Shown one piece after another: positions 53,346 to 63,945 of a stretch of 64,000 bases of DNA. Below the pieces are notes generated by a model that had not been told where the DNA came from, searched no databases, and worked only from the letters and a program-made list of their open reading frames with translations. Positions within the stretch are counted from its first letter, which is position 1. The number at the start of each line of letters is the position of its first letter. The translations under genes were made by a program, and so were the position numbers. This DNA is from Lepidostoma basale (lineage: Eukaryota; Arthropoda; Insecta; Trichoptera; Lepidostomatidae), in the NCBI GenBank assembly GCA_022606425.2, contig JAHDVF020000251.1:868001-932000 (forward strand), read 5' to 3'.

Positions 53346-53358
53346 GAATTTACAACCA

Positions 53359-54590
53359 ATTTCGACCAACCAACAATTCGAGTTAACTTGGTAAATTTCG
53401 TATCTAACAGCAGCTCTATTACGAACGGCTGCCAAGCCAAGCGTTTGAATGAGGTGATAAGTATGTAAAAATATAGAACCGTGTTAAAATTTCCAAATTA
53501 TGTATCATTTTTGAAAATAAACCTTACATGTTCTTTTAAAAAAGATACCCTTTTTGGAAATTCCTTCCTGTTCTTTTTTAATAAGAAGCATATTTTTTAA
53601 CAAACCACTACATAATAACAAATTTCATTTGATAATGCTCTAGTAAGACTAAACATGTTACTATCTTATATAGGTGGTAATATATTTAAATTTTTTAAAT
53701 ACGTGTTTATCTAGAGATGTGATCTTCTTCCTCTTCGTGTCAATGGCAAGCTAATTCTGCAGAGATGGTCCTAAAGATGATGATGAGATAAAGGGAAATC
53801 TTCGTCCGAAAAGCTTCATTTAAAAATAAAGTTTTAAGAGATCTTCTAAACATTTTTTGTTGTCTTGATTTCGGTTATCGTAGGGCAGCTGGTTCCACGC
53901 CGCCGATCCCGCAAAATTTGAAGCTCTTTAAAGATGATCATATCTTTTCTTTTCTCTTGTTATTGTGGTGAAAGATTTGGTCCACTTTGTGTTGTTTCTA
54001 AGGGCGTCGGTTTTAACTATAATTGTAACACGAAACGTGTGGGGGCCTTCCTTGCCCCTACGTGATTACATGAAGTTAGCGTGCGTTTCGAAAAGAACTT
54101 TTTTTCAAAAAGGCATCGCTTGCAATGTGTTCGGTGTTTGCACATGAGAGGAACGTCCCCCGTCAAAGACAGCCCCCTTTATAAGATTACAGCATGACGC
54201 GGTTAGATTCTATCGGAATAATCCCACAGAATACCATCACTGTTTATTCGAGCCACTTTTCAAAGAGAACCATAATAAACAAGCATTAAAATTCTAATCG
54301 CGAATTTCAAATTCAGACAAAAATTACGAGTCCAGAATATCTTAAAACCGTTACGACCTACATTCACCCCCGAAGCTTAAAAACAAGTAATTTCTCTCAA
54401 TATTATTCCTTTTTGCCATAAACAAATGGAAAAGTTCCAAATCGCAGTTCAAAACAAAGTTAGTAAATATTTTCCAAAGGGGATGTGATTTTAATTAGTT
54501 ACATGGAAATCCTTTTAATCTGTTCTTGTTGTAATAACATGCAAAGCAGACTTCGAATCGATTAAACGTTAAAACTATATTTTTATCATC
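53359..54590. other. Mostly unassigned sequence
   Basis: A weak P3 trace at 53630-53670 (TTGATAATGCTCTAGTAAGA, AAACATGTTA). 53965-54190 is GC-richer and has a 60-codon plus frame without a recognised domain. Confidence 0.3.
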
Positions 54591-54594
54591 CATT

Positions 54595-54690
54595 GTTTTG
54601 GCCGATACACTATGATTCTTCGATACTATTAAGTGTTTAAAATTGAAACACTGTTTTTACGTTTCACAATTTATTTTTATCGGTTTTAAG
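54595..54690 (-). repeat. P2 repeat fragment
   Basis: CCATTGTTTTGGCCGATACA, ATACTATTAAGTGTTTAAAA and GTTTTTACGTTTCACAATTT follow the order of copy 6150; the core end is decayed. Confidence 0.5.
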
Positions 54691-54779
54691 GTCAGTTATT
54701 ATATTTTAATTTCACTATTTGTTTTTCTATACAACATGTCATTTTAACCGTAAAAATTTATTATTACTGTATACAATTT

Positions 54780-54965
54780 ATTTTGAGCTATTATATTGAT
54801 TCTCATAACATGTAATGAAAATCAATATAATAGCTAATCTATCGCCATTTAATTGTCAGGTGAATTCTATACCAGCCCAAAGACAGTGTGAAAATCTTAT
54901 TTCTATCGCCGAGCGTCGAAACCAGGACCTTCGGTGTGGATATTGTAGATCTTGCCATGAAAATC
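54780..54965 (-). mobile_element. tRNA-derived SINE, decayed minus copy
   Basis: TAGCTAATCTATCGCCATTT, ATTGTCAGGTGAATTCTATA and CGAAACCAGGACCTTCGGTG follow the reversed SINE. The 3' part is rearranged into a hairpin (AGCTATTATATTGATT, 54786-54801, against 54820-54835). Confidence 0.65.
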
Positions 54966-55254
54966 ACTTGTGTTACAAACAGCTGTTATTTGTAACATCG
55001 GATGATGCTGTCGCGACAAACTACTATAAATAAATTGCGATACGCAAGGACATTGCTGCAAATTTAAACATTTGATATATTTTTCGTTTATTTATACTCG
55101 CGTAAAATATAAAGGGCCTTATTATTTCTGATTGAATTCGTATACAAGGACTCAAGTAAATATCGAGCAAAAGTACACATAATTCACTCATATATCTTCT
55201 GCCAGTTACTTGGGTGGGTTCCATAAATAAAATTTGAAACCGTAACTGCACTCT

Positions 55255-55690
55255 AAACGGCCATTTATTAATATTAAAATTGAACATAAAGTTTCACATA
55301 ATTGTTTTAGAAACAAAAAATCATTTGACAATGACTAAGGTCATGGAAACAGGACCCAAAAACTCAATGCCGTTGAATAATTAAAAAAATATAAAAATAA
55401 TTGTGATCTTTTTGAGAAGTTCTCATATTTTACAAGTATTAAACAGTTTGTTTAAATAAGTGATTAACATAATTAATACGAATGAAAACGTCAGTTTTCT
55501 TGAGCATTATTCTAAAGCAGCTTTCAAAGGCATGTGACATTTGATAATGCCTTAGAGAGGCGAAACATGTCATTCCCATAAATTATATAATAATAAAACT
55601 TCAAGAAAACAGACACTTCCATTGGTATTATTTTATTGATTTATTATGAAATTTTACATAATTACTCCAGAAATAATAAATAAGTGAATA
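55255..55690. repeat. P3 fragments
   Basis: 55460-55690 holds ATTAATACGAATGAAAACGT, TTTGATAATGCCTTAGAGAG, GCGAAACATGTCATTCCCAT and CAAGAAAACAGACACTTCC. GCCT, TAGAG, AGGC next to GAAAC preserves a 4-bp stem. 55255-55340 is a poorer copy. Confidence 0.55.
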
Positions 55691-55751
55691 AAATGTTGAA
55701 AGGTTAAAACTAAAAAAAAAATTAATTCACAAAGAAGCTTTTACTAAAAGT

Positions 55752-55905
55752 TACTAAAAACCAACTTACTAACAAGGACATCGTCTTTTCGAAGGGGTAG
55801 GTAGAAATAGAACAGAAATACAAGTAGAATGAACTGGCTACACTGTTCTTTCCTGGCATACTTCTCTCGCTTCCTTATCATTCATAATTAGTGTCATGCA
55901 TCCAT
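55752..55905 (-). mobile_element. Non-LTR D, 3' fragment, decayed
   Basis: ACCAACTTACTAACAAGGAC, CGTCTTTTCGAAGGGGTAGG, then TTCCTGGCATACTTCTCTCG and TAGTGTCATGCATCCATG are reversed D 3' sequence. A small inserted segment (ACAGAAATACAAG) interrupts it. Confidence 0.6.
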
Positions 55906-56756
55906 GTTGTTTTACTAAGAAGTACAATCACAGTCTTTAAATAAAAAGGCTTTCGAATTTAAAACGTTTAATTTTTTATTTATTCAAAGAACGATGTTTA
56001 TAATGCCCGTTTTATTGTGAAGAATCTAACAGCTGGCGAAAATCTTGAAAATCTTGACACGTGTAAAGTCGGAACGAACTTTGATTCGAATAAAGATTAA
56101 ATTATCCCCTACCTGTTTTCCAGTCTGCTGCAAAAATGTTCTATGGACAAAAAGGGCGGCAAAAACAGAAATCGCCGAAATTCGTTTACGAATTTATATA
56201 AAAAAAATCTTCGTGAAAACTCGTTTGCGATCGTTTTAATTCGACGGTCACGTGATCCGGGGACGACCTGGTTGATTGGGGTATAAAAATACCTTTTTCG
56301 CTGGGGTTGGACGCTGTTTTATTTCTGTTTTTAAGTGAATTTTACAAAGAGCGCCGTTATGTTTACGTTGCATGTCCTATAATTATTCCGTGTTTTTGTA
56401 TTCAATTAGGTGCTCGCATGGTGGTCTATGGAGAATTATGAAGTATTTATGAGTTAGTGTTTTGGTTTTTTTCACGTAAGTACGATTCTAATTGTAATTT
56501 AAACATCGGTTTTAGAGTGCGTGTTTGTAAACTCCGGTTCTTGCCGTGTCACTGAAATGTAATTTATGAAAAATTTATAAATTGAAATCGTTAAATGAGA
56601 AAGATAAATATACAAAACTAATGATATGACATATTACTGATACTCAAAGATTAGATACGTACTTAAAAAAAATGAAATTTTATGAAACGAAACATCGGTT
56701 TTTCTAATATTGTAAACAGGGGAACAAATCTTTATACATTCTTAAAATAAACTTAA
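55906..56756. other. Unassigned, with a promoter-like TATA context
   Basis: GGGGTATAAAAATACC (56279-56294) would make a good TATA box, and CACGTAAGTACG near 56473 resembles a splice donor about 170 bases later. No coding exon or repeat was identified, so this is only a candidate first exon. Confidence 0.25.
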
Positions 56757-57402
56757 CTATAACTAACTAACCATCACACCATCTCCCCGAGACAGTAGAC
56801 AGAAAGAATGGACTGCCACACTTTTCTTATCTGACATATTTTTCAACATTCATACACCGTGTCATGCACGTGCGTCGATTTCTCTGACTCTTCACGTAGC
56901 CGACATTCAATATTTGATTTATTTGATCATGCCACGTTTTCCTCGGTCTTCCTCTATTTCTAGTTTCATTTATATCGGCAACAGATACTTTATTTACCAT
57001 TCATTCTTTCCATGTGTCAGAACCATCTTAATGATCCTTTCAAAATTTTGTTCATAACACCATCATTCGCACCGCATTCACATCTTATATTTTCATTCGA
57101 CACTCGAGAGTATAGACACATTCATTTAAGAGATCTCATTTTAACTGCATTTATTCTACTTACATCATTCTTTTGCTATATCCATGCGTCGTTTCCATAC
57201 ATAAGGGTCAGTACAAGAACACCATTGTGTGCACTGACAATTTAGCTTTTTTGTATAGGTTTTTGTTTGCGATGACAACTTTAATTGCATTATTCACTTC
57301 GTTGCCTGCCTTAACCCTTCTTACAATATCTCTCTCCACTCGCCCATCTTTTGTAAACATACTACCTAAATACACAATCTCATCTCCTAGCTCCAGATTA
57401 AA
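56757..57402 (-). mobile_element. Non-LTR D, long decayed fragment
   Basis: From the reversed tail AACTAACTAACCATCACACC back through reversed MTRC, QINQIL, RPRKTW, MVNK, RWF, NKIL, SECGAND, YLGSMF (ACATACTACCTAAATACACA) it is collinear with 32350-32990. Stops and indels break the frame repeatedly. Confidence 0.75.
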
Positions 57403-57549
57403 ATAAACATTATTATGTTATTCAATAGTGTAATAGCTCAAATTAACTAACTTACCATAACCTGATTATTGATTTACTCCTTTTCTTAAAATTGTCCTTA
57501 AGTGGTTCTTAATTCTACTCACAAACGCATTGAATTTTTGTTGTTGTTG

Positions 57550-57890
57550 ATAAATTGGAATAACGACGTTTTCTAGGAAAAATAGACACGGAGAATAGAC
57601 TTCCACACTGCTCCATACTGATATACCTTTCGAGACTCCTCTATATTCACACATCGCACCACATACGCTTTAATTAATTGATTAATTTGGTCATGTTTTA
57701 CTTGGCCATCCTCGGTTCCTTTTTCATTCATTTCAAATATTCAAACCATCGAAGTGACCCTTTTTTAATTTTATATAGGACGTATTTATCCGCCTTACAT
57801 TTCATTCTTACTTCTTAATTAGGTATTCTATGATACCTTGTTTTACAATACATTATCATTTCTATGGCATTTATCATACTATCAACCCCC
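57550..57890 (-). mobile_element. Non-LTR D-like fragment, strongly diverged
   Basis: GAGACTCCTCTATATTCACA, TTGATTAATTTGGTCATGTT, TTACTTGGCCATCCTCGG and CAAACCATCGAAGTGACCC are recognisable reversed D codons. The divergence from other copies suggests an older subfamily. Confidence 0.55.
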
Positions 57891-58085
57891 TTTTGCAAAC
57901 TCTAAGCTTCACTAAATATAAAGTTAAAATAAAAATAAAATATATACGGGATATTCATTCTTTCTTTTTTTATATACTAGGTATAAAAAAAAGAAACATT
58001 AAACATCTACAACACAAAGTTATGGCGCACATAGAAGAGATATTTATTCTCATTATATAAAATAACCTGTGAATATTATATAAAG

Positions 58086-58600
58086 TGACCTTTATACCGA
58101 AGTACGTGAACAAGTCAGTAAAGCCTCTGCCGTGTCTGGATGCCTGAAGAATCTGGTCTGGAAGAACAAGCACATGCGTATTGACAGCAAGATCAGAATC
58201 TATAAAACATTCTTGCGATCTATCATGACGTACGCTGTAGAGACGCGGGCTGACACTGTGCGAACCAAGGGACTACTAAGAACATCGGAGATGAAGGTCC
58301 TAAGATCAATTACTGGAAAAACCCTCCGAGATCGTGTCCGCAACGCAGACATAAGAAAAACCTGCGAAATAGAGGATATCGTTCAGTGGAGTAGATCCAG
58401 AAGAAGATACTGGAGGGACCATGTAGCCCGAATGGATGATGACAGACTCGCATATACAGCCGCTTATGAAATCCCTTTCGGACACCGCCCACCTAGAAGA
58501 CCGCCTAAGAGATGGAGGGACAGCTGGATCTCATCATCCGACGAGATATGATTTCTGTGTCACCGATCGTCAGATCTATTAAAAGAAAAATAAGAAGAGG
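58086..58600 (+). mobile_element. Non-LTR C, good C-terminal copy
   Basis: A 139-codon frame begins MSGCLKNLVWKNKHMRIDSK, continues SEMKVLRSITGKTLRDRVRN, RRRYWRDHVARMDDDRLAYT, RPPRRPPKRWRDSWISSSDE and stops. Coding similarity extends upstream to TGACCTTTATACC, where this copy, 59160 and 60885 all begin. An AAATAAGAAGAGG tail follows. Truncated before the RT catalytic region. Confidence 0.85.
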
Positions 58601-59159
58601 AAGATATAAAATAAAATGCTTATTAATTTTACTAGAAGTGATTTGAGATGATTGGTTTCCATGATTTTAGTTTCTTACTTTTGTTTACAATATTGTAATT
58701 TATTTATATAATAGATCATGAAGCATAAATGTTAAATATAATTAGTACGATACATGATAATAGGGTTTCATCACAAAAAAGTGTATTACAAGTAGTATAT
58801 GGAAAACGTTTAATTATTCTAATAGAAAACATTTTTGCTCGGTGCACGTAATTTATGTTTTATTCTTTGTGTAAACGGTACCGGTATGCGATTTACGTAC
58901 AGATTTGTCAATAGCCGGACTGAAGGCTGGAGAGTGATTTCAGTCTTGTATTTTCACGGTGAGCCGGTGACAGTTGTTCGAGTTGTCTGGCTCGTTGTTA
59001 CATTACAGAGGAAATAGTACGAGATGAAAAATACACTATAACACATATTGTGATTCAGTTTGAAATTTGTGAATTTATAAATTTTAAATATAGAGGAAGA
59101 TATGCCTGTGGAGCAAGTAATGAGTAGAAATTTAGGAGTATGGATCTGCAGCCATAATA
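58601..59159. other. Unassigned sequence
   Basis: A 60-codon frame at 58835-59017 has no recognised domain. Confidence 0.3.
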
Positions 59160-59673
59160 ACCTTTATACCAAAGAACGAGAACAAGTCATAAAAGCTTCG
59201 ACCGTGTCAGTGCGTCTGAAGAATCTGGTCTTGAAGAACAAGCACACACATCGGCAGCAAGATCAGAATTCATAAGACATTTGTTAGACCTATCATGCTA
59301 TGTTGTAGAGACGTACAACACTGTACGAACCGGGGTTCTGCTGAGAACATCTAAGATGAAGGTCCAAACATTCATTATTGAAAAAACTCTTTGAGATCGT
59401 GTCCATAACGCAGACACAAGAAAAACTTCCGAAATAGAGGATTTCGTTCGGCGGAGTAGATCCAGAAGAATATATTGGAAGGACTATGTAGCCAGAATGG
59501 AAAGTGACAGACTCATTTATACAGCCGTTTACGAAATCCCCTCCGGACACCGTTAATCTGGAAGACAATCTAAGATATGGAGGGACAAATGGACCTCATC
59601 ACCCCAGGAGACACGATTTCTGTGTCACAGTTCATCAGATCTATCAAAAGAAGAAGAATAAGAAAAGAAGAAA
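59160..59673 (+). mobile_element. Non-LTR C, decayed copy
   Basis: Collinear with 58086-58600 from ACCTTTATACC through CTGAAGAATCTGGTCTTGAA, GTCCATAACGCAGACACAAG and GAAGGACTATGTAGCCAGAA to AAAGAAGAAGAATAAG. Many substitutions, stops and small deletions. Confidence 0.75.
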
Positions 59674-60035
59674 AAAATACATGTTTTGTCATGCTGGGTC
59701 ATCATAATATGTAATAATAAGTTAAAAATTTTCTGAATAATTTTGTAGGTGGACATCAGATTAAAAAATGGAGACCATGGGAAACAAATGAGGTGTCGGA
59801 AGGGCACACAAGAGATGATCACATGTTTTTCATTGCTAGGGTTAAATCAAAGTTGATAATGTCCTAGGTTAATATACAATGACAACCCAGCAAGGGGAAC
59901 GATATCATTCCGAAACCCCCCCCCCCCGAATAGAACAGGTTTTTGGGATGTCACTTTGGCCTTTTTAATTTAGTAGTTTCCCGTTGCTTTCCACATGAAT
60001 TATTATTTAATATTAATAACGTGAGTTTATAAGTT
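59674..60035. other. Unassigned; C homopolymer
   Basis: A run of about 12 C at 59918-59929 is the only notable feature. Confidence 0.4.
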
Positions 60036-60276
60036 TTACGTTAATGATGTAAATAGAGTACGGAGTCGAGGTAGACCGATGAAAACATGGCACGACCACA
60101 TTAATCAGATTTTAAATGTTGGTCATGTTAGAAGTCGGAAGAATCAACGTGCGTGTATGACTCACAGTATGAATGTAAAGAAAGATAGAGAGGTGTGCCA
60201 GGCTAGAGTAGTGTGGTGATCCATTCTCTCTGCCTACCCTTACGGGGAAACGGCGTGATGGTTTGTTGTTGTTCTT
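60036..60276 (+). mobile_element. Non-LTR D, C-terminal fragment (GTT-tail type)
   Basis: TTTTACGTTAATGATGTAAA (YVNDVN), AGGTAGACCGATGAAAACAT, GGTCATGTTAGAAGTCGGAA and GAGGTGTGCCAGGCTAGAGT, ending GGCGTGATGGTTTG and GTTGTTG. Confidence 0.75.
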
Positions 60277-60884
60277 GAGTTTATAAGTCAAATAAGCTGT
60301 ATCAAAAATTTTTTAATTTAGAAATGAAAATTGATCAGTTAAAATAATATAAAATAAAATAAGTAACCATTACAGATGTCAAAAGAATTGTTAAATTCAG
60401 AATACAATATATTTCAAGAAACAATTGATATCGCCAAGAGACATATTTGTTTTCTACTTGTTAATTTCTCTAAGGATTCAATTCTAGAATTAAAAGATAA
60501 AATCATACGTTTGTTGAGATGGAAAACTATTGGTTGAATTTTTTAGTGGCGTCAGGTTGTCTGTGCTTTTCTAGCAGAAGTTTGTTCCGTTTTAAGACAG
60601 ATGTAGAGAAATAATTCTTTCGCAATCTACTACATAGCTCCTCGCACATCACTAGCAATCGGATGGGCCGTGACTGGGAGTGACTTGGCCAGAGGTGGAA
60701 GGGAGAATATAAGTCATATTTGTATGAATTTTAACAAGATTTTTGAAGTATTATTTAAACCAGAAGTTTAAGCATATTTTGAGCGCACACGGCTTGCCAA
60801 AGTGATGTTTATTTTATTTGTGTCCCGAAACATGTTTGTGAAAAGTGCAAAAATGTTTTGTAAAAATACATTTTTTTAATTAAA
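60277..60884. other. Unassigned; decayed P1 end
   Basis: 60795-60850 has AAGTGATG, GTGTCCCGAAACATGTTTGT, the 3' half of a P1-like core. Nothing else recognised. Confidence 0.35.
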
Positions 60885-61333
60885 TGACCTTTATACCGAA
60901 GTACGAGAACAAGTCAGTAAAGCATCTGCCGTGTCAGGATGCCTGAAGAATCTGGTCTGGAAGAACAAGCACATGCGTATCGACAGCAAAATCAGAATTT
61001 ATAAAACGTGCGTGCGACCTATCATGACGTACGCTGTAGAGACGCAGGCCGACACTGTGCGAACCAAGGGACTATTTAGACAATCGGAGATGAAGGTCCT
61101 TAGATCAATTACTGGAAAAACTCTCCGAGATCGTGTCCGCAACGTAGACATAAGAAAAACTTGAAAAATTGAGGAAATCGTTCATTGGAGTAGATCCAGA
61201 AGAAGGTACCGGAGGGACCATGTAGCCCGAATGGATGGTGACAGACTTGCATATACAGCCGCTAATGAAATGCCCTCCAGACACCACCCACCTGGAAGAC
61301 AGCCTAAGAGATGGAAAGACAGCTGGATCTCAT
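60885..61333 (+). mobile_element. Non-LTR C, copy lacking its 3' end
   Basis: Starts TGACCTTTATACCGAAG like 58086. It encodes SGCLKNLVWKNKHMRIDSKI, IYKTCVRPIMTYAVETQ, SEMKVLRSITGKTLRDRVRN, a TGA, then RSRRRYRRDHVARMDGD and PKRWKDSWISL. At CTGGATCTCATT it changes abruptly to A-family sequence. Confidence 0.8.
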
Positions 61334-61435
61334 TAGCGTTCAGAAGTTGTTCAAGATATCACAGGACAGAGAAGCCCACGTCAGGTGAAAGCTGATGCCA
61401 GGGGGGCCTGATATGTCAATTAAAGATGAAGAAGA
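61334..61435 (+). mobile_element. Non-LTR A, terminal fragment fused to C
   Basis: TTCAGAAGTTGTTCAAG, ATCACAGGACAGAGAAGCC (QDREA), GCTGATGCCAGGGGGGCCTG (equivalent of the ANVGGT-stop) and a GATGAAGAAGATGA tail. It directly follows C coding sequence without spacer. Confidence 0.65.
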
Positions 61436-62454
61436 TGATTGAAACAAATAGTTTGCTAATTTGAAATGATATCGTCATGACGAAGCGTGATATGGAAACA
61501 TGCAATATTAAGTATGAATCGAAACAAGACAATAAAAATGAAAAAAAAAAATATTGGAATTCTTCTTCGTCGGTCTCAATCTAATGATTGGTTAACAGCA
61601 AGGCGACGCATCTCCTCTTTCACTCCGCTCGATCCTCGGCAACTCTCTTCAGCTTCGCATAAGAGTGTTACTCGGCAAATCTGGTCTAGTATTCCTGGCA
61701 AGGTCGTCCTCTGCCAATCGATCTCTCGACCATTCCCTCCAACACATCATGTAGGAAACATTGGTATTAAACGACCATTATTAAAATGATTGGAATATGA
61801 GTAATAAAAATAAAGTAAAACATTTAGAAGTATTTACTGAAGATACTAATTATCCCATAAATAATATTATATATTTTTATTTCTTGTTAAACAAGCTGGA
61901 TACAATTTGAAAATACATAAATTAACAGGATTAGGAAAAGTTAAAGTAACACAGTTAAAGCGCTTTATAATATCTTAGAAACTTTTCGGCAAAATAATTC
62001 CGTTTATTTTCAAGCACTGGATGTTTGTATAATGGGGGTGGCGCTATAAGGGATGCTTTGCTTTGGATGACCACTTTGCGTTATTCTCTTGCGTAAGTGT
62101 AGTGGGCGGGAGCTTGGGCGGTGGGGGCAAAAAGGTGAGTAATGCAGGAAAGGTTATGAAGTTATGGGCGGGGTCAGGCGGTGAATCGATTGATAATGCA
62201 GCTCGTTAAGGGTTAACCGGTTGCTAAGGTGGAGCGAAAAAGGGTTAACTTTGAGCTAACCGATTGTTAGGTTTAGTGCACAAAACTTGTTGAGGATACA
62301 GGAGTCAAAAATAACGTAAAGCAATGCGAGTTTGTTGAATTTTTTTGTTTGTTTTAGAAATAGCATTAAGGATTTCATTATATAAAAACATCAAAGACGC
62401 AGTTTAAAAAAAAGAATTAAAAAAAAACATTGTTTTTGTATTTTCTTTTCTTGT
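61436..62454. other. Unassigned; G-rich stretch
   Basis: 62030-62290 is G-rich on the plus strand (GTAGTGGGCGGGAGCTTGGG, AGTTATGGGCGGGGTCAGG) with two GGGTTAAC repeats. 61560-61740 has a frame without a known domain. No family assigned. Confidence 0.3.
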
Positions 62455-62930
62455 TTCACGAACAATGATCTAAAAGTCTATATTAAATTATTAATATGTA
62501 TGAAAAAACGATAATTTTCAAGGAGTTTTATTATAATATTTATGTATGACATGTTTCGCCCTTCTAAGGCATTATCAAATGTGACAAAACTTCAACTTGT
62601 TGCAGTTTATATACACTAGTAAATGGAGCAGAATATGGTAATCAACGAAAATTGATATGACTTTATACATTTTTAACAGATAATTATCTGGACCTACCCA
62701 GTCCAGAAATATTGGAAAATGTTTCTTGGAACTCCTATAAAGTCACATCAATTGTCGTTAATTGCCATATTCTGATCCATTCACTAGAGTATATAAACTG
62801 CAACGAGTTGAAGTTTTGTCACATTTGATAATGCCTTAGAAGGGCAAAACATGTCTTATATATTTTAATAAAACTCCTTGAAAACTATCGTTTTTTCATA
62901 CATATAATTAATTGTTTTTGTACAATAATT
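62455..62930. repeat. P3 long inverted repeat, about 170-bp arms
   Basis: From AATATGTATGAAAAAACGAT through TTTCGCCCTTCTAAGGCATT, CAACTTGTTGCAGTTTATAT and GATATGACTTTATA, the left half is mirrored on the right (62745-62915) with about 10 percent differences, around a loop of roughly 80 bases. The right arm reads TTGATAA, T, GCCTT, AGA, AGGGC, AAAAC. It is the largest palindrome in the window and encodes nothing. Confidence 0.8.
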
Positions 62931-62979
62931 ATTGTTACTTTTATTGATGGAATAGTTATATATATTTATGTGCGTGTTT

Positions 62980-62981
<2 letters not shown>

Positions 62982-63035
<54 letters not shown>
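62982..63035. repeat. GT microsatellite
   Basis: About 26 uninterrupted GT units, ending directly at a D fragment. Confidence 0.95.
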
Positions 63036-63038
<3 letters not shown>

Positions 63039-63140
63039 GGACGCACGTCGATTTATGCGTGGCCGACATTTAATATTTGATTGATTTGATCGGGCCCCGA
63101 TTTTCTCGGCCTTCCCTTAATTCTAGTTCCGTGTATGTTA
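63036..63140 (-). mobile_element. Non-LTR D, small internal fragment
   Basis: ACGCACGTCGATTTATGCGT, GCCGACATTTAATATTTGAT and TTTTCTCGGCCTTCCCTTAA are reversed D codons (RRAC, NVGH, QINQ, RPRK). Both ends are cut. Confidence 0.65.
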
Positions 63141-63482
63141 TATTACTAAAAAAATATGTTATATATGTGGTAGCATGTAATAAGCTTTCCTGTATTTTTT
63201 CTGTTTTTATTTATTTACGCAAATCGCTGTCACTGAAATAAATATTAGCCGTTATTTTCCAATTTTTCATATTTCGAGATATTTAAGAATGAGCGTGTGA
63301 ATGAATTAAAAAAAACAATTGACAAATGTTGGCAGCTTCAAAGATGTTTTTTTCCACTTTATTAGACGTAATAATTCTAATTGTAATTGTTTAACAAAAT
63401 AATAGTGTTTTTAAATTCAACATGGAATTATTCTACTTTCAATAATAATATATTGTAAGAAGTAAAAGCAAGAGGAAAATGA
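63141..63482. other. Unassigned AT-rich sequence
   Basis: No frame or repeat was recognised. Confidence 0.35.
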
Positions 63483-63945
63483 AGTCCACATTTTATACGC
63501 ATTGGTTTGCAGCAATTTCCTCTATTCTTCTCTTCCATTCTTCCCTGTCTTGTGCGGCTCTTTTGAAATCTGCATATGATGAGCAGCGCACGTCCACCAA
63601 CAGGTCCTTCAGGTACTCTCGGCGTGGGCGTCCCCTAGAGTTTGTGCCCTCGGTCATACCCTCTATTATGGCATGCAAGAGACCTTATTGACGTATTACA
63701 TGGCCGATCCATCTTTGCACGCCTTTCGGACAAGGTCCTAAGCAGGTGCCTTCCTCCTTCGATTCCTTGAAGAACTTCCTCATTCGTGATGTGGTCTCTC
63801 CAGTAAATTCCTAATAGTCTTTTATAGGACCACATCTGAATAGCCTTAAGTCTCCGCTTATCTCTTTCGGATAGGCACCATGTCTCGCAGCCGTACATCA
63901 AGACACTCCATACATAGGTCTTGATGAGGAGTATTCTCAGTTAAG
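63483..63945 (-). mobile_element. Non-LTR retrotransposon G, C-terminal fragment
   Basis: The minus strand reads LLIKTYVWSVLMYGCETWCL, RLKAIQMWSYKRLLGIYWRD, HITNEEVLQGI, then after a frameshift near 63720 QRWIGHVIRQ, a stop, IIEGMTEGTNSRGRPRREYL and FKRAAQDREEWKRRIEEIAA. The order matches families A and E, but the sequence is distinct. A GAAG-type tail is not obvious. Only copy in the window, near its right edge. Confidence 0.75.

Noticed and set aside
53176..53394. Separate ORF around the C insertion at 53117
   Set aside because: It is an alternative frame of the retrotransposon end running through its AAG tail.
62030..62290. CpG-island promoter with GGGCGG boxes
   Set aside because: G-rich on one strand only, with no transcript, exon or TATA evidence nearby.
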